Source: Blastocladiella emersonii ATCC 22665 (Eukaryota; Blastocladiomycota; Blastocladiomycetes; Blastocladiales; Blastocladiaceae). Taken from it: a stretch of 64,000 nt of DNA. Location: contig JANHCV010000010.1 of assembly GCA_025594325.1 (NCBI GenBank), positions 1 to 64,000 on the forward strand, read 5' to 3'. The position numbers and the translations under genes are program-made. This document shows positions 1 through 11,400 of the stretch, piece after piece (the stretch's first letter is position 1; each line of letters starts with the position of its first letter). The notes beneath the pieces are model-generated. The model saw only the letters and a program-made list of their open reading frames with translations, ran no database searches and was not told the DNA's origin.

Positions 1-889
1 AACCTAAACCTACCTAAACCTAAACCTAAACCTAAACCTAAACCTAAACCTAAACCTAAACCAAACCTAACCTAAACCTAACCTAACCAAACCTAAACCT
101 AAACCTAAACCTAAAACCTAAACCTAAACCTAAACCTAAACCAAACCTAAACCTAAACCAAACCTAAACCTAAACCAAACCTAAACCAAACCTAAACCTA
201 AACCTAAACCTAAACCTAAACCAAACCTAAACCTAAACCTAAACCTAAACCTAAACCTAAACCTAAACCTAAACCTAAACCTAAACCTAAACCTAAACCT
301 AAACCTAAACCTAAACCTAAACCTAAACCTAAACCTAAACCTAAACCTAAACCTAAACCTAAACCTAAACCTAAACCTAAACCTAAACCTAAACCTAAAC
401 CTAAACCTAAACCTAAACCTAAACCTAAACCTAAACCTAAACCTAAACCTAAACCTAAACCTAAACCTAAACCTAAACCTAAACCTAAACCTAAACCTAA
501 ACCTAAACCTAAACCTAAACCTAAACCTAAACCTAAACCTAAACCTAACCTAAACCTAAACCTAAACCTAACCTAAACCTAACCTAAACCTAAACCTAAA
601 CCTAACCTAAACCTAAACCTAAACCTAACCTAACCTAACCTAAACCTAAACCTAAACCTAACCTAAACCTAAACCTAAACCTAAACCTAAACCTAACCAA
701 ACCTAACCAAACCTAAACCTAAACCTAACCTAACCTAAACCTAACCTAAACCTAAACCTAACCTAAACCTAAACCAAAACCAACCTAAACCTAACCTAAA
801 CAAACCTAAACCTAAACCTAAAACCTAAACCTAAACCTAAACCTAAACCTAAACCTAAACCTAAACCTAACCTAAACCTAAACCTAAAC
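1..889. repeat. Telomere repeat array (CCTAAA)n, left chromosome end
   Basis: The first 889 bases are almost wholly CCTAAA units (G-strand TTTAGG). About 240-545 is regular; both flanks mix in 5-mers (CCTAA), CCAAA and CCTAAAA. The C-rich strand reads 5' to 3' from base 1, as expected for a left chromosome end, and the array stops abruptly at about 889 against unique GC-rich DNA. The unit differs from the common fungal CCCTAA. It may be genuine or a base-calling collapse of CCCTAAA or CCCTAA. Confidence 0.95.
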
Positions 890-1859
890 GACGGGTGCGC
901 GCGGGAAGATGCACCGCGCGGTCGGTGTGATGGGCACGTGCACCACGGCGAGCGCGAGCGGGACCTAGGGCGACAAGAACGTGGTCCCTGTACACGCAAC
1001 AATGGACCGCGCCCGTGGGCGGCGGGACGAGCGCGCAGGCGAACGGGACAAGCGAGCGAGCGAGCGGGTGAGGCGAGTTCACGGCCGCGATTGCAAGGGA
1101 CGGCGACGGGACGGGTACTGGTTGATCGTGTGCGTGGCGAGCGCGCTTTGTTGCGGCGCAGCGGGCGCGCAACTGCGGCCTGCGTGAGCCCCGTCGCGCA
1201 GCGCTGTGCGCGCCGCGGGCTCGTACGCCTGGTCGATATCAAGCGAGGGCCGCCCGATCATGGTTGCGTAGACACAGCGGGGAGCGGCAAGAACAAGCAA
1301 CCCGCAGTCTTGGCAGCGAACGCCGCCACCTTGTCTCACGGACGGTTGGTGGATTGCGACATGTCCCGCACGTGATACTGCCCGCATCCCGCGGTGCGCC
1401 GTGTACACGCGGCGACGCAAGGCTCCGCCCCGACGCGCAGGGCCAGCGCCGTGGTCTCATTGGAAGGGCGGACAAGTCGCAGCAAGAGAGGTCATGTATC
1501 ATTTGCGACAAGTTGCATAGAGTGTGGTAGAGTTCCAAGCCAGTAAGAGGGAGGGGACGAGGGAGTGGAGAGGGAGAGGGAACCAGGAGCGGCGCGGCCT
1601 CGCGTGGCTGCGGATTGAAGTGGCAGGAGCCCCTTCGGCTGTTGTTGTGCGACCCGCTCCCGCCGCCGCCTCTCTCTGCACCTACTCCAAACTTGTGTGC
1701 TCCCTACTCGCCCTCACTTCTCGCAACTTGCCGCAATGCTATCAACCCAACATCGCCAACCTGCACTTCGCCAGCACCGTCCTCGCCGCTGCCGCAAGTG
1801 AGCCGGCTGCACCTGGCCTGGACACCCCCTCCACCCTCGCTTCTCCTTCCCCGAGTCTG
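890..1859. other. Subtelomeric spacer, no gene seen
   Basis: GC-rich unique DNA between the telomere and the retrotransposon. Overlapping open frames exist on both strands but none shows a recognisable domain, and stop-poor frames are expected at this base composition. There is a short GAGC-rich run near 1045-1070. I see nothing else. Confidence 0.5.
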
Positions 1860-2639
1860 CGCCATCACCGCTGGACCGCCACGCCAAGGAGGCCGCCTTC
1901 ACCGCGCTCGCTGCCGTGCTCGCCGACCCGCGCTTCACCCGCGCCGTCGTCGCCGCGTGCCGCCCGCTCGTCCTCGACCTCGTCGAACTCATCGTGCACG
2001 CCGCTCCGCAGAACGAGTCGCCCTCCCGCAGCCCCGCTGTCGATTCCCCGGCAAGCGCCGCTGGACCGCTTCGCTCAGCGGTGCATCTGAGGATGCCGAC
2101 GGTACGCTCGCTGCGCGCGCAATCCGCCACATAACTCGTTCCTGACGTTCGAATTCGGCCCCCTCTCTCTCTAGCCGTGGACGTGGATGCCGCGCCGCCG
2201 ACGGACCGCTTCGCCCTGCACCTCCTCGGCGGCGATTCCCCCGGCGCCGTTGCCCTGTCGCCCGCCGCGCACGCCACTTCAAGGCCGTCCTCCTCGCTAC
2301 GCACCGACTGCTCGCGCACGTCCCCGCGGTCCGCGGCATGCACCCGCTGCACGCGCTCGTCAACTCGCCCGCCCCCATCCTGCGCGCGCGCTGGTTCGTG
2401 GCGCACCTCCTCACCAAGTATTTCGCGGTCGCAGACGCCGAGCTTGCGGTGATTGTCTGTGGCGCGCCCGAAGGCGACGCCTTTTTCGCGTTCGAGGAGC
2501 TCGCCGCCGCTCGTGCCCCACGCGATGCGCATCGCTCCCGCCACCAACCGCCTGGTCGAGCGCCCCCACTTTGCGCAATGGCGCCCGCTCCTCGTCGCGT
2601 CGGTGAACTGAAGCGCGCAGAGCCCTGCACTCGCGCCGC
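1860..2639 (+). pseudogene. Broken coding remnant upstream of the reverse transcriptase
   Basis: Protein-like stretches appear in successive frames: about 1890-2040 (LADPRFTRAVVAACRPLVLD), 2177-2290 (DRFALHLLGGDSPGAVAL) and 2290-2560 (NSPAPILRARWFVAHLLTKY). They are Ala/Leu/Val-rich helical sequence of the same codon style as the reverse transcriptase that follows, so they are probably the decayed N-terminal part of the same element. No endonuclease or gag-type motif was recognised. At least one frame change (near 2280) breaks them. Alternatively this could be an unrelated decayed gene. Confidence 0.35.
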
Positions 2640-2732
2640 TCCGCGTCAGCGGCGACAACCTCGCGGTGCTCCTCGACCGCATGGCCGCGGCCGATTTCGC
2701 CCGCGACAACCACATGCGTCATCATCGCGGCC

Positions 2733-4679
2733 CGCCGCCGCCTCGAGGAGCGCACCGACTCGCGCGACGACCAGTTCGAGCACAAGCTGCGCTGCTTCAT
2801 CGACTTCGCGACGCGGACCAGGCGCGCGCAGGCGACCGGCGACCGCGTCCAGTGCCCCGCCCCGCCCGACGGCGACGCTGGGGACGGCCCGATCATCACG
2901 CGCGAGCCCGACGAGGTCGAGCGCGTCGTCGCCGAGCAGGTCCAGGGCTGGTTCTGCCGTTACGAGGACGGCGACGGCGGCGGCGACCCCGACGCGCAGC
3001 CGCTGCCCGGCCGGTGGCAGGACGCGTTCGCGCCGCTCCAGCGCATCAACGACAACGTGTGGAACGGGCTCATGGCCGCGCCGACGCACAAGGAGCTCGC
3101 TGACGTGCTCGCCGCGTCGGGCAAGGACAAGGCGCCCGGCGGAACCGGGCTCACGGTCCGGCTCCTCGAGCAGGCCGGCGAGAAGACGCACACGGCGCTG
3201 CTCGCCCTGCTCGCGGCGTGCCTGCGCACGCGGTCCGCGCCCGCGTCGTGGAAGACGGGCCTCATCTACCTGATCCCCAAGACGAGCGCCGGGTTCACGG
3301 GCAACGCGACCAACTCGCGCCCCATCACGCTGCTCGAGACCGCGTCCAAGGTGCTCATGAAGATCCTGCTCGAGCGCATGCACCCGGTCCTGCGCGAGCA
3401 CGACGTCCTGCAGGGCGCGCGGTACTCGGCGATCCCGGGCACCGACACGACGACGCCGATCGCGATCCTGCACGCCGCCGCGCTCAAGGCGCGCATCGAG
3501 GACGGTCCGCTGTGGGCCTACTTCGAGGACAAGTCCAAGGCGTTCGACTCGGTGCCGCACGCCCTGCTCAAGCGCGCCATGCGGCGCATCCGGCTGCCGC
3601 CCGAGTTTGTCGACTTCTACTTTGACGGCATGCTGCACGGGCGCACGGCGCGCGTGCCTACGGCGTACGGCGCGCGTGCTCACGGCGTACGGCCTGTCGG
3701 ACGAGGTCCGCATCGAGCGCGGGTTCCCGCAGGGCGCCGTCGAGTCGCCACTGCCGTGGGACCTCTTCTACGACGTGTGCCTGTGCGATGTCAACCGGCT
3801 CACGGTCGAGACGGGCGACGCCGACCACGACGAGGACGCGCGCGGGTTCGGCATCACGCTCGAGGTTGGGTCGGGGCTGCGCCACGTTGGGCCCAACCGC
3901 GGGTTTGCGGCGCCGCCGTTCACGTTTCGCGCGTCGCACCGCCAGCTCGACACGCTCCGCGTCGCCGCCGTCGCCTACATGGACGACGCCGTTTTCTATG
4001 CATCGGACCGCGACCACCTGCAACGCATCGTCGATATCGTGGACGACTTCAACGAGCTCACGCGCATCAACGCGAACCCGGCCAAGGGTGCGGTCCTCCG
4101 CATGCTCTCCAAGTCGGCCGACAGCGCGCTCACGGGCGGGCCCAACGACCCGCGGAACGCGCCATCGTCGTGCGCGGCGTCCCCGTCCCCTGGGTCGGCA
4201 AGTCGTCCCGCTACCTGGGCGTGTTCATTGACCACGCCATGCTCGGCCGCGAAGCAGCCAATACGTGCCTCGCCCTGCTCAAGGACCGCCGCATCACGGG
4301 CAAGGCCGCCGTGTACCTGCTCAACGCCGTCTTCTTCACCGCCGCGGCGTACCCCTCGCTGTTCCGCGTGCCGTCGCTCGCGCAGCTCGACCGCATCGGC
4401 CAGTCGGCGCGCGCGCTCGTGCGCCGCAAGTACAAGCTGCCCAACACGTTCCCCACGGCCATGCTGCACGACCGCGACATCATCAGCCTGCACTCGCTCG
4501 CCGACCTGATCACGCAGCAGCACGTCACCGACCTGTGCGACCTGCTCAACGACCCGCGCCCGCACGGCGTGCCTGTGCGCTACGAGCTCGGCATCCTCCA
4601 GTTCCAGACGCAGTGCGCGTTCTCGCCGCTCGAGTGGCCCGACCTCGCGCTCGTGCCCATGTCCAACCAGCTGCCGTGA
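2733..4679 (+). pseudogene. Reverse transcriptase domain of the subtelomeric LINE (frameshifted)
   Basis: Conserved RT blocks can be read in order: a fingers motif with SGKDKAPGGTG near 3118, the block LIYLIPK..NSRPITLLET near 3260-3340, motif A (FEDKSKAFDSV) near 3525, motif B (GFPQGAVESPLPWDLFY) near 3720, the catalytic motif C (YMDD) near 3976, and a thumb region (RYLGVFID) near 4208. Motif A sits in one frame, motifs B and C in the next, and the thumb returns to the first. The first shift coincides with an exact-spacing 22-bp duplication at 3645-3666/3667-3688; the second lies near 4155. The first stop is TGA at 4677, with a second stop 18 bases on. This is an RNA-dependent DNA polymerase by family; here it is a relic. 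Confidence 0.85.
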
Positions 4680-4697
4680 GTGTGGTTCGACAACTAG

Positions 4698-5258
4698 CTG
4701 CTGCTCATGCGGCGGCGCAAGATGTCGATCGTGGACCGCCGCCGCGACTACAACCTCATCGTCGCCGGCAACTGCACGCCCACGGTCCTCGTCGCGCCCG
4801 ACATGACGGTGCGCGGCAAGACGAGCCAGGACCGCGTCTGGACCAAGAACTTGATCCGGTGGCTGCCCCTGTACACGCTCGAGACGCTGCTCGAGTACCC
4901 GCCCGACAACGACGACGGCCTCATCGGGCGCAAGTACACGCTGCCAATGCTCCGCCGCATGGAAACCAAGGACGTTCAGCAGCTCGTCAAGGAGTTCCGC
5001 GTGTCGCTCACGGACAACGGCAACGCGCGCATGAACGCCGACGACCGCAGCGTCGCCCGGATCCTGCTCGACGTGGCGAACCGCAACCACGCCCAGATCA
5101 CGGCCATCAGCCACGGCCAGGAAATGCACCCGCCCGCGCTGCCCATGGACGACGATCCGCCCGCGCCCGCCGGCGCGCCGGCGCTCGTCTTCCGCCACAT
5201 CCGCCCCCGCCCCGCCGCCGCGCTCGTCGATCCTGTCCGCGCCGTCGGCTCTGAGATC
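4698..5258 (+). pseudogene. Linker between RT and RNase H of the LINE
   Basis: After the two stops the same frame resumes and runs about 185 codons (MRRRKMSIVDRRRDYNL... through RMETKDVQQLVKEFRV and NRNHAQITAIS) before shifting. It has no recognised catalytic motif and probably connects the RT thumb to the RNase H domain. Its good protein-like composition directly after two stop codons suggests recent decay rather than a separate gene. Confidence 0.6.
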
Positions 5259-5266
5259 CTCCCACC

Positions 5267-6613
5267 CCGGGCAACATCGTCGCCGCGTACGCGGACGGCT
5301 GGTACGACGCGGACCGCCCGGGCCCCGAGGGCGTCGCGCGCGCGGGCTCTGCCGCCGTGTTCCCGCTGCCCGACGGCTACGACACGGCCAAGCGCTTCGC
5401 CGCCGAGTGCCGCGCGGTCGCCAACGGCGTCATGGACGACGACATGGGCCACGTCGCCGCCGCCAACCTCCCGCCCGGCCCGTTCTCGTCGACGCGCGCT
5501 GAGATCCACGCGTTCGTCCTCGCCGTGTCGCAGGTCGCCGCCGGGACCGCGCTGCACATCTTCTCGGACTCGCAGGCCGCCATTGAGGCCGCGCGCACGC
5601 AGCTCTCGCCAACGGCAACGGTGCGCCAGCGCGTCCGGTGCGCGTCGAGCGACCTGTGGTCCGCGCTCCGCCTCGTGCTGCGCGACCGCAACGTCACGGT
5701 CACCTTCTCGTGGGCCCGCGGCCACGCCGACGACCCGACCACGCCCAACAACGTCGCCGGCCGCGCCGCCAAGGCCGCGGCGAACCAGCCTTCCGCCACC
5801 GACGCGTACCTTTCGAAACGCACGCTCACCGAGTCGGACCTCCACCACGTCCCCGCCTTTTTCGACCACGAGAGTGGCGGCGACCCGCGCAAGTCCATGC
5901 GCAACCTCGCGCAGGCCGAGTGCCGCGACGCGGTGCTCGCCGAGAACGTGGCGCACCTCGCGCTCGCGCAGCCGCCGCCGCCCGAGCCCGTACCCGCCAA
6001 CGCCGCTGCAGCCGCCGCTGTAGCAGCTGCGAACGCCGCCGCCACCCAGGCCGAGGAGCTCGACTGGGAGGCGACCGCGCTCGCGCCCCACGGCGGGTCG
6101 CGCCCACTCGTGCGCCGCACCTCGCGCGACCAGAACAAGGAGACGTCGTTCCGCCTGCGCGCGCTCGCCAACAAGCTGCCGTGCCGCGAGTCGCTGCACT
6201 TGGTCGGCCGCATCGCTGTGCCCACCTGCGGCAGGGCCGAGTGCGCCGCCGAGCCGAACCCCAAGGCCCGCTGCATCCAGTGCTGTGACGCCGACTTCAA
6301 GGCATCTCGGTGCTCGTGCGGCCTGCAGGATACGCCGTTCCACTGGTTCCAGTGCAAGCTCGTGGACGAGCAGCGCGTCGAGACGCTCAACCAGATCTCC
6401 GAGTCGTGGCTCAGCCAGCTCACGTCTGTCGGCGCGGCCAAGCACAACGCCGCTCTAAACCCCGCCGCCGGCACGCTGATCGACGCGCTGCTCGGCCCTG
6501 ACCTGCTGCACGTCATGCACCTCGACGTCAACACGCTGCGCGCCGACCGCGACGCAGCGCTCGCGACCCGCGTCGCGGCGATCCCTGCCTGGGCGTCGCG
6601 CGCCGCGACGTAA
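5267..6613 (+). pseudogene. RNase H domain and Cys-rich C-terminus of the LINE
   Basis: The RNase H fold is visible: first catalytic Asp in AYADGW (near 5288), Glu in TRAEIHAF (near 5500), second Asp in FSDSQAAIEA (near 5565) and the closing ARGHADDP (near 5719). RNase H removes the RNA strand of the cDNA hybrid during retrotransposition. Downstream, near 6270-6360, a Cys/His cluster (CIQCCDADFKASRCSCG, then HWFQC) resembles the terminal zinc-binding segment of LINE polyproteins. The frame is open for about 448 codons to a stop at 6611, the best preserved part of the element. It is shifted relative to the RT, so it would not be translated from it. Confidence 0.8.
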
Positions 6614-8480
6614 AGGAGGCTGGCCTGCCGATCCCGGGCGAGGACGCGCTGCCGCCGCTTCTCGACCTGCCCGACGCCGCCGCAATCCGCCTGTTCTCCC
6701 GCGCCATCACGCGTGGCGCGGTGCACGCGCGCCGCGAGTTCCTGGGCAGCCTGGCCGCCGCCGCTGCCGCGATCGCGCTCCACCCGCTCCCGTCCCCGCA
6801 CCACCTCGAGGTCAAGGGTATTCGCGGCCCCGCCCTGCGGAAGCCCATGCTCACCTGGTTCGCCCGCGGCCACGCGGCCCGCGAGTTCATTACAGCCGCC
6901 GTCGCGCCTGCCTGCATGCTCCACCACGGGCTCGACGCCGACGACGCCGACGACGCCGTCATGAGCGGGTTCGCCGCCGTCCCCGCCGAGCTCGTCAACG
7001 AAGGTCAAGTCGTCCCGCACCCGCCGCTGCTCCTGCACCACTCGTCGTGCCACTGTACCCGCTCCTCGGCGCGCTCGAGGCCGGCATGGCCGCCGCGATG
7101 CTCGATTCCGCGGTTTTGGGGGACGCCCACGCCGCGCCCCCCGTCCTCCTGTGGGCGTGGTCCATGTGGTCGCAGTGCCTCGTGCAGCACGAGCTCAACC
7201 TGCAGCTCGACCTCACCGCGCTCTAGCGTGACCTCGTCGCCGCCTGCATGCACCTGCTGCGCAACGTCCCCGCGACGTGCCCGCGACGCGGATCGCGAGC
7301 GCGACCGAGATTGTCTCGACCGCGACGTCGAACCTTGAGCAGCTCGGGCTCGCCTGGATCCACCTCGGGCTCGCGTTCATGGAGCTACCACTACATGCGG
7401 CAGCTGCAGGGGAGCCTCGAGCTCGAGCTGCAGGTGCGCCTCGCGCTGCAGATCCGCGACAACGACATGTCCACCAACCCGACCATCGAGTGGCTCCGCG
7501 CGCGCCTCGCAGCGGTCCCGAGCCGCTGCTGCCCATCATCACCCAGAAGAGCGACGCGCTGTCCCACAACCAGAACACGCCCGACCTCCCCGCGCCCACC
7601 ACGTCCGCGTTCGGCCACGCGCTCCACCACTACCCGGAGCCGTGCGCCACGCAGCTCGCCGCCGCGCCCGCGTACCGCGACGCCCGATCCTGTCCTTTTC
7701 GGTGCAGCTCGCGCGCATCGCCGAGGTCCCGCTCCCGCTCGCCGAGCTCATGGCGGAGCTCACCATGCACGAGGCGTCGACTCTGCTGCAGGTGCGCAGG
7801 AAGGCGTTGGCTGACCCAAGCACTTCCGCGATATGGGCCTGTCGTGGCGCCACGCACACAACCCCGTGTCCGAGGACGTGGTCGTGCTGTCGCCCATCGC
7901 CGACACCCCGCGCGTCGCCTTCAAGCCGCTCGTCGACGCGGTGACCGTCTACCACCTCCGCCTCGTCGCGCTCATGACGACGACGGCCAAGGTGCTCAGG
8001 AATCGCTCGCACGTCATCCATCACAACCAGGCCGAGTGCGCCGTCAGGTACGCCGCCGACCTGTACAAGTTTGTCGTCGTGGAACGCCGCGCTCTCGCGC
8101 CGGTCGTCGCCCTCGTCGCGGACCTCGACGCGCTCACGGCCATCGACGCCCCGTCAGGCCACTGGACCGCAGACCCCGCCATCGTCCGCGAGCTCCTCGC
8201 ACTCAGCTCCATCGTGCTCGTCACCAAGCGCGTTCTCGCGCTCGACCTGCGCGCTCCGCGCGCCGCGCCCGCCGTAAACAGCGCTCCGCGACGCCGGCAC
8301 CGACTTCCTCGGCCGCTTCCGCGCCGCGTACCCGAGCGATACGGAAGCGGTGTCTGTCCTTAACGCGGCCCTCCCGCGCGAGCGGTTCGCGGCCAAGGCC
8401 GCCGCCCGCGCCGAACTCGAGTCGCACGCGCGCACAGCGGCCCCGTTTCTACTTTATGTCGACCGTCCTCGCTTTCTGAT
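6614..8480 (+). pseudogene. Decayed coding debris downstream of the LINE
   Basis: Several stretches read like protein but change frame repeatedly: 6614-7010 (ARREFLGSLAAA, MLHHGLDADDADDAV), 7060-7225 (LLWAWSMWSQCLVQHELNL), 7390-7530 (YHYMRQLQGSLELELQVRL), 7690-7800 (SVQLARIAEVPLPLAELMAE) and 7833-8260 (AVTVYHLRLVALMTTTAKVL). They are Leu/Ala-rich and helical with no family I can name. They may be an extra ORF of the retrotransposon or a host gene destroyed near the telomere. No intact frame remains. Confidence 0.4.
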
Positions 8481-11400
8481 CAACTTCATTGACTCGAGTT
8501 GAGCGCAAGCCTAACACTCGGGACAGCGGCAGGTCGTGATCGAAGTTTGGCGGCGGTCTCTTCGCTCAGACGCTCGCTCCCCCGAGAATCTGACTAGACC
8601 GTAAGGTTCGCCGGCGTCCTTCGCAACGCGCTCGATGCCACCGACGCAAAACTCGAGTACCAGTGCGCTACCATGCTCGAGCTCTATGACGACGCGTTTC
8701 CCGTCCCCCACGTCGCACTCTTCTGTCCGCCGCAATCGCATGGGGCAAGTTGCCGGTTCTCGCGCCACCCGTTCACGACCACGGGCCACGCGAAACGCCT
8801 GCCCGAGAGCATACATGTCGCCGTTGCCACGATCAAACCGGCCGTGCCCGTTCTCCACCCCACGCAGCTACCGTGGCCTTTTGCTTAGATGATTGCAATC
8901 TTGGGGCAAGTGTGAGCATTCAGCTTCGACAGAGAACCTACTTGAACACGGGCAGGAGGCAGACCGCGCGAATTCGGGTCGCCGTCGGCACGCACGCACG
9001 CGCGAGGTGAGCGTGAGCGTGAGTACGCTGAGCAACGGACGCATCCTAGGGCCTCGCTCGGGCCGCGCGGCAAAAGCGTGAATCAACAACGCGGTACGGC
9101 GGGTGCACGCGCGCGTCAAGGACGGCGACGCGAGGGGCACCGCCGCCGTGGCCGCCGGTTGAGCGAGGCGGCAGCACCCATGCTCTCGCGAAGCAGCAAG
9201 CCGCCCGCCAGCTGGGCTAGGCTACGAAAGCGCGAGGTCATAAAGCAGCAGGTGCGAAAGGCAGCGCGGCAAGGCGCGGCCGACGAGCAGCAGCGGATCC
9301 CGAAGCGCACCCAAGCCGCGGTAGCCGCTCGCGGCGGCGCACCTCGCGCGCACCTCGCGCGCACACCAAACGCTGGCCCCGCTCGTGCGTGCGCGTGCGC
9401 GTGTGGCGACGACTCACCTGGCCCGCCATGAAGTTGCCGAGGCTGTGAGCACGTCCATGTAGGTCGGCTCGAACGGAGGTCGTGCGGCTCGGGAATGCAT
9501 GCCAGCGGGGGACGAGCAGGTGGCCGGCGAGGACGACGAAGCGGTCGCGGTGGTTGGGTGAGGTTCGGCAGTGCAGATCGGCGGCGTGGGGCGACAGGGG
9601 GACCGGAACGAGGCGAGCGAGCGAGGGACGCTGGCTAGCGGGGGCCCGCCGCCAAAGCAAACCTTTGCATGCGACTAACGTAGGGCAGCACGGCAAGCGG
9701 AAGGCGGCGTTCCCGACAAGGACGACGGGGACGGACGAGCTGCATAGCTGACGAAGCAGTCCGACTGACGCTCAGCTCAGTCGTACAGTAGTAGCGGTAC
9801 AGCAGATGCGGCTGGGCACCTCGCGGCGGCGCCGATCCGCGTCAGGGCCTGTCCGGCGTGATGTTGCATCAAGTTATCACGTTGCATCGGCTTTCATGGT
9901 CATGGTGCATGGGGCGGCAGTCGGTGGAGAAGAGAGAAGAAGAAGGCTCTGGCCTCCTCACGTCTCCCCATCCCTCCCGAAGCGCGCCCCGCAACGCGTC
10001 AGTCGCCGTCAGCTGACAAAGACGCGCAGCGCGGCGGCCACGGCGCCATGGCCACCGCGTGGCGTGGCGCGGCCTCGGTCGGTCGGTCAGGCACCCCGCT
10101 CACCTCCATGTCCATGTGCACGTCAACAAGGCAAGGCACGACGTGGCACTGTAACTTGATGGAATCGCATGAACCTCGCCCGCAGCGTGCTCCGCGGGCT
10201 GCTCGCTCCATGGCATCGCTCTCGCGCTTGAGCGCTGCAGCAAGCGACCTCCTTCTGTCGGCGTCAAACAGCAGCACAGCTGGTGGTCCTCTCCTCGTTC
10301 CGTATGCATGTGGCCGAGCGGGTGCTGTCGCATGCGCCGCGCCGCGCCGCGCCGCGCTTGCCCGCCGCCGCCACCACCACCACTCCACGCTCTACGTGCC
10401 AACCAGCGCGTTTGCCCTCGTCCGCGAGCTCGACGGCCTTCGCATGCGCACGTCCGCGCCGTCGCCCCCAATCGTCGCCACTCCTCCCTCCGTGTGTAAC
10501 CCAACGCGCGCGTCGCCCTGCTCTGCCCCACCGCGTCCCGCCCCTGACCTGCTGCCCCCGTCCGTCGCGCCGACCAACGTTTCCGCTCACGGTCGTGCAC
10601 CGCTTCGAGTGTCGTTTGCGCGCCATCGCCCTTGACCACCGCCCGTCCTCGACGCTGCGGACCCTGCTTCGAATCAGCTCGCCCTGCCCTCCCCAACTCG
10701 GCGCACCTCGAGTCGAGTCGAGTCGTCGCTGCCGAGCTGGTGCCGAGCTGCTGCTCCCTCTCGCACACGCCCTCTTCTTCCCCCAAAGTCGGAACGACGG
10801 TCGGAGCTCGAGCGGCGCGCGCGCCATCCGCTGTCGCCGCCCCCGTCGCGGACTACCAGCAGGCCCGTCCGTCGTCTCTCGCTACAGCTACCTCTCGGCT
10901 TGTACTTTATGTGTCCGCGGCTTCTGGCCCTCGTTTCTTCCTCGCGCGGCGCGCCCGCTGCAGCAGCGGCTGGGCGCACCGACGACCTCCGAGATTCTCG
11001 CTCGGCTCGGTGTGGGCCGCCCCCGAACGTCGCCGCCCTGGGCGAGCGAGCGAGCGAGCGCGGCGCAGCTGTGGGATCAACGTCGGCATGTCCGTGGACG
11101 CAGCCGGCCGGCCAGCTGAGCAACGAACGTCTCGGCCGTCACGCTGGCTGGTAAGCGTACGGGGCGGCGAAACGCCATCGAAACGGCCGCGCCGGGCGTG
11201 CGTGCTGCTGTGCCGCGCCCGCAGCCTTACGATGCCTTACGATGCCTTCGCCCGAACCTGACGCTTGGCCGCTCAAACGTTCCCGCGTCGTTGTATTCGC
11301 CGCTCGCGAGCGCGCGCGGGTGCGTGTGCTCGCGAAGCCGCGGTCGGTCGTCCCGGCTCGCGAGCCATGCCGGCGTCGCGGGCGCGATCGACCTCACCCA

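Larger units (their letters stand above)
2640..6613 (+). mobile_element. Degenerate non-LTR (LINE-type) retrotransposon with RT and RNase H
   Basis: A reverse transcriptase followed by an RNase H domain and a Cys/His-rich tail on the plus strand, without LTRs, is the arrangement of RNase H-bearing LINEs. The 5' side faces the telomere and the 3' side faces the chromosome. The frame is broken by a 22-bp tandem duplication at 3645-3688, a shift near 4155, in-frame stops at 4677 (TGA) and 4695 (TAG), and a shift near 5260, so the copy cannot make an intact polyprotein as read. Element ends were not determined: no poly(A) or target-site duplication was seen around it. Confidence 0.85.

Noticed and set aside
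2102-2174. Possible spliceosomal intron (GTACGC...CTCTAG) in the LINE 5' region
   Set aside because: Phases of the flanking frames do not match and no homologue supports the join.
1714-2715. 333-codon minus-strand frame over the LINE 5' region
   Set aside because: Shadow of the plus-strand coding remnants; no protein-like features.
8436-8459. Near-identical short motif around TTCTACTTTATG at 8446 and 12513, weaker at about 10900
   Set aside because: Similarity ends within about 20 bp; too short to call a repeat family.
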